Assembly (NCBI RefSeq): GCF_958979055.1
Contig: NC_084897.1
Coordinates: 22,131,628-22,195,627 of the forward strand
Length of the DNA: 64,000 nt
Source: Alnus glutinosa
Lineage: Eukaryota > Streptophyta > Magnoliopsida > Fagales > Betulaceae
Reading direction: 5' to 3'
Part shown: one piece after another, positions 35,341 through 53,300 of the stretch
Layout: each line of letters opens with the position of its first letter
Numbering within the stretch: the first letter of the stretch is position 1
Translations under genes and position numbers: made by a program
The notes under the pieces: generated by a model
The model's input: the letters and a program-made list of their open reading frames with translations, nothing else
What the model was told of the DNA's origin: nothing
Database searches by the model: none

Positions 35341-35700
35341 GTAGGTTAACGGGTCATGTCAAAAAATACAAGTCCTAAATGTTGTGTGTCGGGTTCGGGT
35401 TGTGTCAAAACATTAACAGAATTAGACTATATATATAGGTCAACTATAACCCAAGACATTTAATTAAACGGGTTACACACATTAACCCAAACCTGCTAAT
35501 TTTGTGTTGGATTCATATCGTGTAAAAAAATGCAAACCCTAAATGTTATGTGTAGGGTTTTGGTTGTGTCGATGTAGAGTATAAGATTATATAGGTTAAT
35601 CATAACTCGATCCATTTAATTAAATGAGTCAGACCCCTCAATCTTAACCCACAAATTTTGTATTAAGTTAATATTATGTCAAAAATTATCAGCCTAAACT
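35341..35700. repeat. two tandem copies of a dispersed repeat
   Basis: About 35355-35515 and 35516-35690 are diverged copies of one unit: AAATGTTGTGTGTCGGGTTC versus AAATGTTATGTGTAGGGTTT, TTGTGTC, TATATAGGT, CATTTAATTAAACGGGT versus CATTTAATTAAATGAGT, and TTAACCCA. A third diverged copy lies at about 48395-48545. Confidence 0.7.
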
Positions 35701-36009
35701 TTTGCTAGAAAGGAATCTTCAAATTAATTTTTTGAAGGAAAAAAAATATTTTATATATATATATATATGGTGACGTGGTAAGTTATTGTTAAACATAAAC
35801 TTGAGAAGTTCGAGAAGACTTTTCACCAAATAAATTTCAACCCCACAATTAAATTCTCTCCCAAACGGAAAAAAACACCTCGCTTCTACACCTCTCCTTC
35901 CCCTCCTTGATAAAAGGACTAAACATGACCAAATTATACCTTAATTTCCCCATCATTCTAACAACCCGAAATTATAGAGAGTTAGAGGAAGAAAGAGAGA
36001 GAGAGAGGG

Positions 36010-36318
36010 ATGGAGGAGATCCGGTACCGCTCCTATGGAGCTGGTCGGAAACTGGAGATCGTAACCGTGAGGAACCTGAGCGAAAACAAAATGTACTTGA
36101 GTCGGTCTTACCCTTCTCCGATAAGATACCATTCTGTCAAGCCCAGAAGAAAGACCTCCCCGACCGTCAAGAAATGGTGGGATAATCCTGAGATGAAGAG
36201 GAGGAGGAGAGTTGCGAAATATAAGCTCTACTCCGCGGAAGGGAAGGTCAAGAGCTCTCTCAAGAAAGGTTTCTGTTGGATCAAGCGAAAGTGCATCATG
36301 ATAGTACGCCGGTTGTGA
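36010..36318 (+). CDS. DUF3511 family protein
   Basis: Intronless 102-residue ORF. The C-terminal half carries the DUF3511 signature: TVKKWWDNPEMKRRRRVAKY, then KLYSAEGKVKSSLKKGFCWI, followed by a lysine/arginine-rich end. The N-terminus MEEIRYRSYGAGRKLEIVTV is also typical of the family. Length matches plant members (about 90-130 residues). The biochemical function is unknown; the strongly basic character is the main feature. The first ATG after a GA-rich leader (GAGAGAGAGAGAGA at about 35994-36007) is taken as start. An upstream out-of-frame ATG at 35907 exists. It is the first of three genes (DUF3511, RECQL1, TRM) whose order appears conserved with Arabidopsis chromosome 3. Confidence 0.92.
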   Translation: MEEIRYRSYGAGRKLEIVTVRNLSENKMYLSRSYPSPIRYHSVKPRRKTSPTVKKWWDNPEMKRRRRVAKYKLYSAEGKVKSSLKKGFCWIKRKCIMIVRRL

Positions 36319-38536
36319 AGAGATCGAGAAAGCAAAATAAGTTTCTGCATGCTGATCGATCATCGATCTTGTCAGTTGTCATGCTGCATGCATGAAACGT
36401 TTGTACGTTGTTATTATCGAAAGCCTTTTCTCTTACAGTGTTGTTGTTCTTTTGCTTCGTAATTGTATGTATTCGTTTTCTATTTATATGATTTTTTTAT
36501 TTTTTTTTATTTTTTGGTCTGGATTTTGGACAAGAAGCCCGGAAAGGAACCTGGGACTTTACTTTACACACGTGTCGCGAATCATGGGAATTGAAAGACT
36601 TATGAGTTATGATTTTGAATTTATTTATTTATTTTTATTGATTAATCCTCCATTTCGATGTTCGATTTTCGATCACGATTAATAATAAGGTAAGAAAAAT
36701 AGTTAAGATGCTTGTAGGGCCGGAGCTCATTTTGATTTGAGCTTTCCTTGTTATAGTCACCTTTTTAAGAGATGCATGCCTTTTGTTGATGGGAATATAT
36801 ATTCCACTTGTTATTAGGTTTCAAAACTGTCTTCTCTCTCCTCTCTTTATTTTTGAGTGAAGGTTTCAAGAGGTGTGATTTTTGTAAACCAAAAGATAAT
36901 TAATGTTAGAAATAGAAGATTTCAATTGTTTGGATAGGTACCCAGATAACTCAAACGGCCTAATTAAATTCTTGTCTGAACAAGTAGAGTTCTTTTCTGT
37001 ACTCATTTACTCTTATCTTATTGCAATTAAATTGTCCGAACATTTGCATTCACATACTCTTGTCCTATTGGAGTGCAATATGACAAGAATATTACAGTAC
37101 TTCATCTTCATCGATCTCCATCCATACGTTCATACCAAAATTTTGGTGGTTACATGCATCGTGCATGCATATATGCCTCAAGAAAATAGAGTTTGCTCGA
37201 GCATCAATATTGTTTAATCAATTGCATTATCTTGATTTTCTTCTATAAATTATTATTAAGTTTTTAATACATTTTTTTTTTCTTTAACAAAGTAACAGCA
37301 TTTATATTATAGCTCCTAATTCCTAAATTTTAAACTCGTAATGATGGGAGAAGAATTACCTTCCCATGTTATTGGTGAATTTATATATACTCCTAGCCAC
37401 CTCTGGAGGCAATAGGCCAAAAACTACATGTAATAACTATTTTGCCCCTAAATCAATAACAAGAAAGATAAAACTTCTATAAGAACATGGTATAAATCCA
37501 GTCTTTTAAGCCCTTCAACGTATAGTAGATAGACACGTCAATTTAGAATACCAAAATGCTTTTTTTTTTAAAAAAAAAAACCCGCCATATCAATCTCTAT
37601 TCTCTTTAAATTGAACTAAAACGATGGACAAAAGATCTACTCGGGCTCATCAGATCGACACCACTATTTCGCCGCCGAATGCCACCATACACCACCACCG
37701 AAGCCCTATTCAACCGTTGTTACGGTGCTGCATGATTAGCTGGAAGGAAAGCAATAGTTACAATTATAAGATTGTTTTTAGGCAAGCCAATAAAATAGGA
37801 ACAACTCATTACAAAATCCTTGTGCAAGCTAGCTAGAGACTTGTTTGCCTCACACAATGTTCGAGTATTAACAATTCATTACAATTCTCTGCATCTCGAG
37901 TCTCTCGACCATTGTACAGGGTATTTTGTCGAGCCCAAGTTTTAGCTTTAGGCATTTTGTCGCCTTTAACTTTAATCGTGCTTAATTATATGATCGGGAT
38001 ATATATTTTATTATTATTTGAATCCTTTAATTTTTTTTGGGTGTATATAATCAATATTTATATTTTAAAGCTTAACTATCATAAGCTGAAAATATTATTA
38101 ATTTAATTCTTTAACTTTGTATCAAAAATGTTGTTACTTTAAGAACAAATTCACATATGTTAATTTAATATACAGGATTGAAAGAACTTCGTCCATCAAA
38201 TAAATATCGATTATTATAGTACCCAAAATTTATCAACAAGTAAATATCTGTTTCAGTTTTAATTAAATGAAACATAACTTTAAGTTAGTAAATATTTTTT
38301 TTTTACTTATCCGGTATTTTTTAATTTATGGAATTAAAAGTAAATCAAGTGCAGCAAAAAAAAAAAAAAAAAAAAAAAACGGTGTCGCACAGCCCAAACC
38401 CCAAACCTGAAAACGACTTCGTTTCACAGGTTTCTCATCTTGTATATATATATATACACGAGCTTCTCCAGCTAGATGCTAGGTTTTTCAAAGCCAATTA
38501 GCGCGGGAGACTCTACGTGCAATCAAAGTCACAAAA
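36319..38536. other. intergenic region between DUF3511 and RECQL1 genes
   Basis: The proximal part probably includes the DUF3511 3'UTR. Short ORFs (36392-36682, 36903-37217, 37624-37836, 37912-38106) have no recognisable family and AT-rich composition. It contains poly-A/T tracts at about 37561-37580 and 38355-38380. Confidence 0.5.
38443..38508 (+). promoter_or_regulatory. RECQL1 proximal promoter: TATA run, CCAAT word and E2F-like site
   Basis: TATATATATATATA at 38443-38457 lies 80-95 bp before the ATG. GCCAATTA is at about 38493, and GCGCGGGA (reverse complement TCCCGCGC) at 38501-38508, 29 bp before the ATG. TCCCGC-type words are E2F/DP targets in plant replication genes, which would suit a RecQ helicase. 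Binding is inferred only. Confidence 0.45.
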
Positions 38537-44978
<6,442 letters not shown>

Positions 44979-46247
44979 GCACCTGCATGTTTATCTTTAT
45001 TTGCTACAGACGTATGCCCCAATTCAATCTTGATTCAGTCTACCTTCTCCTTGGGGCTTCAACTCAGTATATTGTCCTCATGGTTCGATCAATGACTGTT
45101 TTATACTTGGCTTGCTGCCTCATGCAAGTGGATTTAGCTGCCCATTTTCATGCCCTTAGATGGCGTATAAAATAAACCAATTGAATTTCACCTCATAACC
45201 TCAGTCCTCCTTCCAATTTTGCCTTTAGGAGGAAATGCCATGCTCCAGCCTTGCTAGGTCAATGGAGGAACCAAAGCCAATTAGCCAACCTACTCTTTGT
45301 CAAGAACAAAGTAAAAACCCAAGCATGCAGTTTGTTTCCAGACTTCATCTGCCACATTCTCAGATCTTAGGCTTCTGGGTGCACGCTTGTGGTATGTCTA
45401 TCTCTGTGTGTTTTTTTTATCATATACATGTGAGTATTTAATTAAATCCGAATCATTAAAAAAACTATAGAAAATGTGCTATAGTTTTTTTTATTTAACA
45501 GCATCTAAGCCAAATCTTTTGTATATTGGGTCTGGACAATAATATGTTGCATGTTAGTCTGATTCAAAATATTTCAGAATCTAAACTAGGAGTTGAATTC
45601 AAATATGAGACGTTCTGGTAATTTCAAGTGATTACATGACCCTTTTCTATATATTTCCTTGTTCACCGGAGGCCCATTAGATCTATGAGTTACCAGTGGG
45701 TGCATCAAGGAGGCATATGCTTCAAATCAAATGTGTTATGTGGGCAAGAAAAAGGAATGTATATTTGTAGCCTAGAGAATATTTCACTTAATTTTTGTTA
45801 AAGTATAAGATATGACAAAAAGTGGTTGGTTATTGAAGATAGCACAATGGCAAAAGGGATCTTGATCCAATTCCAAGTAAAAGTGTTTCTTGTTTGAGCT
45901 CAGGCCAATTCATTCATGTACACTGCATCTTTGAAGATGAAAATAACGTGTCAGTGTTGGATGAAAATAAGGTGTCAGTGTTGGTGAGTAATTGGGTTCA
46001 GCCTTGACTCCTTTAAAGAAACAATTGCATTTATGTTTTGAACTTCTTCAATTGGGTGCTCCACCTGATTCAATCTTCACCCAACTGGCAGCATTTATAG
46101 TTTAGTGCCAGTATTTTAAGCAATATTAATCCTTATCTTTTATTTTTAAACACCCCCTCAAGAGTCGGGACACATTGCATAGTGCGGATTGGATCTACAA
46201 CAATTTGTTGTTCAAATTGTTAATAATTTAGACAACATATGTTAAAG

Positions 46248-46385
46248 AGTTCATATAGGTTCATCTGTCCCAGTAGGTGGCCAGGCAACCCGAAATTCAT
46301 TTGGAGAGCATATATGAGAGAATTCATATGAGATTAATCTGTCCGAGTAAGTAGTTGAACAATCCAAAATTTATTTGGATAAGTA
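46248..46385. repeat. imperfect 73-bp tandem duplication
   Basis: AGTTCATATAGGTTCATCTG, then TCCCAGTAGGTGGCCAGGCA is followed 73 bp later by AATTCATATGAGATTAATCT, then GTCCGAGTAAGTAGTTGAAC. Both end in AT(T)CATTTGGA/ATTTATTTGGA. Non-coding and diverged. Confidence 0.7.
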
Positions 46386-46449
46386 AGTTTCATAAATCTG
46401 CGGTTCCTAATGGAATAGGTAACAAAGCAACTTTTCCACCCACTGCAAC

Positions 46450-46513
46450 TAAATCAACACCCCCACACCATGGTTCGTAGCCACGTGCTCTAATCCTCTG
46501 AGCTACAGGCCCC
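46450..46513 (-). tRNA. degenerate tRNA-Arg(ACG)-like sequence (plastid-type)
   Basis: Minus strand from 46513 reads GGGGCCTGTAGCTCAGAGGA, then TTAGAGCACGTGGCTACGAA, CCATGGTGTGGGGG. The first 50 bases closely match plastid trnR-ACG, including D-arm, anticodon ACG and anticodon stem. The T-arm is lost (expected GTTCGAATC; here GTTGATTTA) and there is no acceptor closure. It is therefore a pseudo-tRNA: either a fragment of plastid DNA in the nucleus or the head of a tRNA-derived SINE. Confidence 0.6.
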
Positions 46514-48286
46514 AACCCACAAGCGCTAAGCAATAATAATACTTTGGATAGACCCAATCTCGTAGCATGGGCTTATATGGTCTGGATAATAATCCTCTCA
46601 GTTTCAAATAAAATGAATAGTATCCATCATTTCATTCTTATGATATAAAGTTAATACATCTAACTATATACATAATTTTACATTATTGCATTATTTAAAT
46701 TTTTTAAAAGACCGTTAATATTCACTTTGTTAGGGACGATAAAATACTAGAAATCCGTGTAGTGCATGTTTGCATTGACCTAGGGCATTCTGTGCCAGCC
46801 ATTTATATTAATTTGTTAATCATATTGCCGGCTTGTGTAGTCAACAAGGGTTGATTTAACATTAATTAATATGGATCTAAGACCTCATTAATTAATTATA
46901 AGGAGCACATGCAGCTCCCATGCAAAGGTTGTTTGTTGCTGACATACTTGTTTGAAACTTGTGGGAAAATAAGATTCATAGACTATGACATGTTAACCAC
47001 CCCAATAATCTGATCATGTTACTTACACACATTGTGAAATTGCTGGGTTGTGCCCCCTGAGCAGCTCTAATGGGGCCGGAGAGAAGGGAGTAGTCTCGTC
47101 AATGGCCACCGCCATGCCTACAATTATGCCGGGTGGTTTGGCTTGGTTTTCCATGATCCTTGTCTTCCATGCATGGAGAAGAAGTAGCTCCAAAATTCTA
47201 ATTCCCCTCTTGGATGGGTCAATTTGTTGGTAGTGGTAAATTCTTTTGGGGTTCTTTCTTCTTAATTTTTTATTTTATTTTTTTATTTTTGTTCAAAAAT
47301 TAAGAAGAATAAGGTTTGATTATAGGGAAACTTGCCCCTACAAACCGCCATTTTAGGCGACCTCATTTTCAGCATACTGGAAAAAATTCAGTAGGCCACA
47401 CAATTCATTTGGCCAATTCTCAATAAATCTTCAAGTTTTTAATGCACGGTTTTAATTGTACTAGGGTTTTTATCGAGCTGCCCCACCTACTTTTTTTCCG
47501 GTTTTAATTGTATTCGCTTAGGAAAAAAAGAAGTTAGATTAGCTAGCAATTTGTAATAATTAGAAGAAATAACTACTTTTATTTATAGCCCCTATGTGAA
47601 TTCGTGCATAAACTTGTAACAAATCCTATATTTTGTTTTGTTGTATCTAATGTTTACATTATTTAAAAAATTTAAATGGCATGTCAATATGTACACAATT
47701 AAATCTGTAAAATTTAATTTGGGCTATGAAATAAATCCTTTCTATTTAACTTAGAATTAAAAGAATTCGGATCCCAACAAATATTAGAGAACAATTTCCT
47801 AGATCTAACAACAAAACTTATTATAACAAATTCTCAATCCATAGCAACTTATATATGACTCAATCATTACAAACTCATGACCATATTAATCAAACAAACA
47901 ATAGTAACAAAAATAACAAAGAGTTGTTTTACTTGTAGTTTTTGGATGCTATATAGCCTATATTGATAGAAGGAAAATATGAAAGAACGTGGGTAAAAGG
48001 GAAGTTCTTAACCCTTGAAGCTCCACCATTTTGTCCCAATGAGAGTAGAGGGATAGGAAATTATGTTTCACTATTAAAGATTGATTCTTTTTCTTCCACT
48101 TTCTATAGTCTTATCATGTGAACAGAAGATCATTTTCTGCTTCTCTTCTGTCCCTCTCGCTGAATAGCATCTTTTTGTCCTTTTTTTCTTTCCCTCGTAC
48201 AGTACTCTCAATGATAGCAATTTCCTATCCAACTTCTAACTAATTAACTTTTTGGGGATCTCCATAAAAAATAAAACTTTTTGGGG

Positions 48287-48288
<2 letters not shown>

Positions 48289-48326
<38 letters not shown>
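48289..48326. repeat. poly-T tract
   Basis: About 38 T residues, possibly the tail of a minus-strand retroposed element. Confidence 0.9.
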
Positions 48327-48328
<2 letters not shown>

Positions 48329-48394
48329 GCCTATTTAAAGTTTTTTTTGGCACTGTATGAACTGTTTTGGTGTTATTAATGTCGAGTAAAAATG

Positions 48395-48545
48395 ACAATT
48401 TGTATTCACACGTCGGATTCGAACCGTGTCGAAGTATATGTATAAGTTTATATAAGTCGATCTTAATCCGGCTCATCTAATTAAACATGTCAGATTTCTT
48501 AACTATAACCCACTAAATTTATATTGAGTTAATAAAAGTTTGCAA
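48395..48545. repeat. diverged third copy of the 35.3-kb dispersed repeat
   Basis: It shares GTGTCGAAGTATATGTATAA, TATATAAGTCGATCTTAATC, CATCTAATTAAACATGTCAG and CTATAACCCACTAAATTT with the units at 35355-35690, in the same orientation and spacing. Confidence 0.6.
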
Positions 48546-49299
48546 ATCTTAAAAAAAATTACTAATCCTAATGTTAGGGCCCCCATCCTTTCTATTTGTA
48601 TTTAATTTTTTTTGTATTAATAAAATTTTACTTACCTATAAAAAAAGCTAATTAACCCTTTCAAAGATGTTGTACATGAAAATTTATGTTTGCATAATTT
48701 TATGTATGGAAAATCCTTTATAACAAGTTTATGTGAGATCTCACAAATTTAGTGGTAAATTTATAAATTTGTAAAATTTTAGGTGCTGAAAACTTTTTTA
48801 TCACAAGTTTATATGAGATCTCACAAATTTAATAGTAAATTTACATATTCGCAATATGAACATCAAGCATACAACATAATAAAATTTTTTTTTATCATTT
48901 TTCTTATCACAAAGAGTGCTCATAGATACACTAGTGCTGATCTTGCTAAATAAATTATAAGAAGAAAAAAATTTGTTAACCTAGTTATTGCTAATTAATT
49001 AATTAAAAAAAAATCATTTACTGATTTTATCGAACGTAATCTGAACGAGGAAATGGAGGGATTCAGAAGAAAAAAACATCCTCTTAAATGGTCAGTAAAT
49101 TTGAATCCTTGATTCACTGAGTGGTCCCACCAATAGTGATGTCTTGAGGACCCCAAACCAACAGTTAGTCCCCACGTGGCATTGTAAGAAATGTACTGAT
49201 ACAGTAAGACCCAAGTGGACTCTTTTTCACAAGAGAGGAGCCCCATTCTCTTAAATTACAACGGCAAATGCAGTGCTTCCTCCCATCTGAATATTTAAT

Positions 49300-50018
49300 A
49301 CAGTCTTCGCTCAGCTTTTACAGAACAAGACAAGTTTTTCCTCTTTCAAAATCTTTCAGATTCTTTACTCTCCTCTCCACTAACCCTCTTTGACTCTTCT
49401 CTGTGTGTTGTGCATACTTCACCGATAGATATCATCCATTCTGGTTGGTTCCTGTTTAGATCTTTTTGTGTACTGCATTGGCATTTTTTTTTCCCTTAAA
49501 ACCCAATTTTTATTTTTGCTGTTCATACATTCAGATCTGTTCCTCTGTTCCGTAATGTGCTTGTTTTAAGTTCAAAAGAAGGGAGCTTGGAGTTTGATAT
49601 TGGGAGTTCATTGGATAAAGGCTATTGGGTGGGATTGATGGCAATGGCTCAAAGTTTTTGTTTTTGTTTTTTTTCTATTTGCTTATTTTGAAGGGCACCC
49701 ATTTGAATGAAGTTGCTATTATGCATCTAGATTGTGTTTGCTGATTATGAAAGTAATGGGATTTGAATGATTTGCTGTTCCTGCAAAAGGGGGTGGAGCT
49801 TGGAGTCTGGAAATGGGGTTTTGCAGATGAAAGATTTTAGGTGAGTTTTTGATTGGAATGACTCAAAGGTTGTGCTTTTTGTTCAATTCGAAGGATACCC
49901 ATACGAATGAGAAACCCAGCATTAGATGCGTACATACAACCACTTGTTGCTTCTTATGTATATGTGAGATTGGTACAGTCTGATTTACATGTTGAATAGT
50001 TTTCTTTGCGAGATGGGA

Positions 50019-50074
<56 letters not shown>

Positions 50075-50330
50075 AAAAATGGGGGGTTTTTGTGGAAGTT
50101 ACCTATCTAAATGAGCAATGTAGCCGATACCGTGCCTGGTTTCTTTGGTAAACTTCACCTTTTTATGAATATATTCAAATAACCATCTATTTAAATTTGG
50201 CTATTTAAACTTCTTTGCACATTTATGAATTGAGATAAGATTTATTATTATATTTCATATGGTTTGTGAATTATGGATTTTTAAATATATTCTATTAACT
50301 GTAATTGATGAAGTAATTTCCGTTTATAGT
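49300..50330 (+). promoter_or_regulatory. promoter and 5'UTR region of the TRM gene
   Basis: A pyrimidine-rich leader (about 49320-49440) follows ATATTTAATACAG near 49290 and ends at a possible donor (CATTCTG|GTTGG). The acceptor CGTTTATAG at 50330 is 7 bp before the ATG. A long (CT)n microsatellite (50022-50071) lies within the presumed 5'UTR intron. Boundaries are inferred from sequence only. Confidence 0.4.
50022..50071. repeat. (CT)n microsatellite
   Basis: About 25 uninterrupted CT dinucleotides in the 5' leader or intron of the TRM-family gene. Confidence 0.95.
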
Positions 50331-50337
50331 TGAGAAA

Positions 50338-53300
50338 ATGGAGGTTGAGAAAAGACGCTCAAAGGGAGGCTTTCTGAACTTGTTTGATTGGAATGGTAAA
50401 TCTCGGAAGAAGCTGTTCTCTAACAATTCTGACTTACCTGGTATGTTTGTTTCTCTAAGTTCTATTTTTTTTGGATGAAATTTTATTCTATTAAGTTTAT
50501 GATTATGCTTCTCATATTGATGTGTATGCATTGTGGTGTTTAATTATCTATTCTAAATGCTCCTGCCATTTTGAACGTAGAAGGATTGAAGCAGGAAAGA
50601 GAAAATGTGGAGAATGTGTCGAAGTCATGGCTCAATAGGGTAGGATTCCCCCCCACCCCAAATTATTTTCTCTTTTTCCCTATTATTAGAAGATTAATGG
50701 CATGCAACTCGTAAGATTATAATTTTATTTTGTTTGCTCATGGCCATAATTCCAGGTAGAGGTGGATGATAATGGAGCAAGTTCAAGTAATAAGGGAAGT
50801 AATGATTCTAACTGTGCTTTGTTGGTTACTGGTGATGAAGGAGGTGGGACTAGAGCCCCTGGAGTAGTCGCTAGACTCATGGGTTTGGATTCATTGCCAG
50901 CTTCAATTGTTCCTGAGTCTTGTTCTACCTCATGTTCTGAAGATTGCTCTTTTAGACCATCTCTTTATGATAGGAGCAATCCTAATTTGTGGAGTGATTA
51001 TCACCGCATGGACTACATAAACATGCCTAATAAGCTGGAGAAGTCTTCTTGGAATCCTCTAGAGTCAAGAACAAAGAAGCTGCAGAACCGCCCAATTGAG
51101 AGATTCCAAACAGAGGTGCTGCCTCCAAAATCAGCTAAATCAATTCCAATTACCCATCATAGATTGTTGTCTCCTATCAAGGGTCCTGGGTATATCCCAA
51201 CAAAGGATGTCGCTTACATATTGGAGGCAGCTGCAAAGATAATGGATGCAAGTCCCCGAGCATCTACCAAGAATAACATGTCATCCTTTGGGTCTTCTTC
51301 AGTTCCATTGAGGATTCGGGATTTGAGAGAGAAGTTGGAAGGTGGACATAGAGCATCCAGGCCTGAAAGACTCAAGGAACCCACTGCTGTTAAGTATAAG
51401 AGAGGACAGCCTTATGACGGGAGCAAGAAGGGATATGCATTAGAATCCAAATCTTCTACAAATTCAGAAACGAGTGGTTCTGGCAGTTTGAGGAATAAGA
51501 AAAAGTCAGTTTCACTTGCAGAACAAGCAAAAGTCAATATTCAGAGAAGAAATGGATCGACTTTGAGTAGTAACAGGAATTTCATGAACCAGGAGGAGCA
51601 GAATGATGTGAAATCGAACCAGTTAACTAAGAACCAGCCAAGAATGCAAAGGACTGCACAGAAGAGAACTTCTGCAAACAGGACTAACAATGTGCTCAGG
51701 CAGAATAACCAGAAGCAGAATTCCTCATCCGATATCAATAGTTCAAGTTCAAAAGCTTCAGTTTCCAGTAAGCTAGCAAGAAGAACTCGATCCATTGATG
51801 GTTCTGTTGGGCCAAATAAGACTGTAAATAAGGTTGTTGTCAACTCCGGAACTGGGGCTAAAATGCTGAGCTCAGTGGCAACTCATACTGAAAAGGAGTT
51901 TTTGTTATACAAAAGATCTAAAGTCCCTCAAAAGAAAATGTCTGCAGATGGGGATGTTCACGTTGAAGAAAACATCATTGATGATGCATTAACCAATAAT
52001 GATGAAACTTCTAGGAAATGCAATGTTGCAATTGATGGATGCTTGAATTGGGGCGCAGATAACATGAAACAAGGCATGGATGTCATTTCATTTACATTCA
52101 TGTCTCCCTTGAGAAGATGCACACCTGAAGCACAGTCCTCCAGTCAGGTCATGGGAAAACATAATCGTTTCAGTAATGATTCATTTGGTGATAGTGATCA
52201 GCCTCTTCCAGACAATTTTAACCCATCATCTCGTGGTTTGAATGTGACTGGTGGTGATGCTTTGAGTGTTCTTTTACAACAAAAACTGCAGGAGTTGACA
52301 CTTAGAGTTGACTCATCCCACGATAACCTGGTCAGAGAAGGGGCTTGTGCTACTTTAGCATCCAGTTTGCAGGATTCAGTTCCCAATGTGGTGAGTTCCA
52401 AATCAAGGGAACAGAACAAGAGGTTTCAATTTGGTCTCCATAGAAATAAGTTTGATAGCATACATGAGTCACATGACTATGATTACTCTTCAGTTGATGA
52501 TCTGCCACAAAATGTGAACCATCAGAGACAGCAGGTCTGTCTCCTTTGTTTATACCATTCAGCTGAAGCTATCATTTTGTTCTTTGTGTTCTTGGATTCT
52601 GAATTTTCACCCTTGGTGGTTTTCTATGACCAAGTAACAAATTAAATTGGTTGGTGCTTCCGGGGCCTAAACTGTTAGTGCTAGGATTTCAGATGATAGT
52701 TTTCCTCCACTAGAAACAAACAATAATATCAACTATTTGTATTAAAGGAACAATTTTTATTAATTCTCTCCCTGGAGTCAAAAGTTTTTCATTTCAAATT
52801 GAGCGGCTATTAGTGACCTCCTGGGAAGGTTAAATGCTGATTCGGATCCCTCATCTGTGAAGATTTCCTAGTAAGTTGCCTCTGTAGCCACTAATGGAAG
52901 TTAGCTGGTTGTTTGTGGGTCTAAGAAGAAACCAAGTGGTCCTGCGCATGCAAAAAGCTATTGTTTTCGGCAAAAATGATGCAGTTACTTAAACAGAAGG
53001 AATTGGCATTTCTAGTAGATTCATTCATTTTCAAAACCTTTCTGATTATGTAAAAAGTGGCGCTTAGTTCTTCTGGTTCTCAAATTAGTTCTCTTCTCTT
53101 GGTAACTTAACAGTCAGTATGTTCTCAGTGATGTGAATGAATGTTATGGGTGGTAATTGTTCAAATAGCTTTATGTCAGAACTCATGCCCCTACTATATC
53201 CATTAACTATGTCCTAGAGAGTTTGGTTCATTTCATAAATGGTGGACCCTGATAGGCTTCTTAATTGGGTTTGGACATCATATGTGCAATTACAGCCACT

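Larger units (their letters stand above)
44979..49300. other. intergenic region between RECQL1 and TRM genes
   Basis: The first few hundred bases probably include the RECQL1 3'UTR. A short ORF at 47048-47233 has no recognisable homology. Repeats listed separately are at 46248-46385, 46450-46513, 48289-48326 and 48395-48545. The rest is AT-rich with no coding signal. Confidence 0.5.

Noticed and set aside
46450..46513. Functional tRNA-Arg gene
   Set aside because: T-arm and acceptor stem are missing, so it cannot fold as a tRNA.
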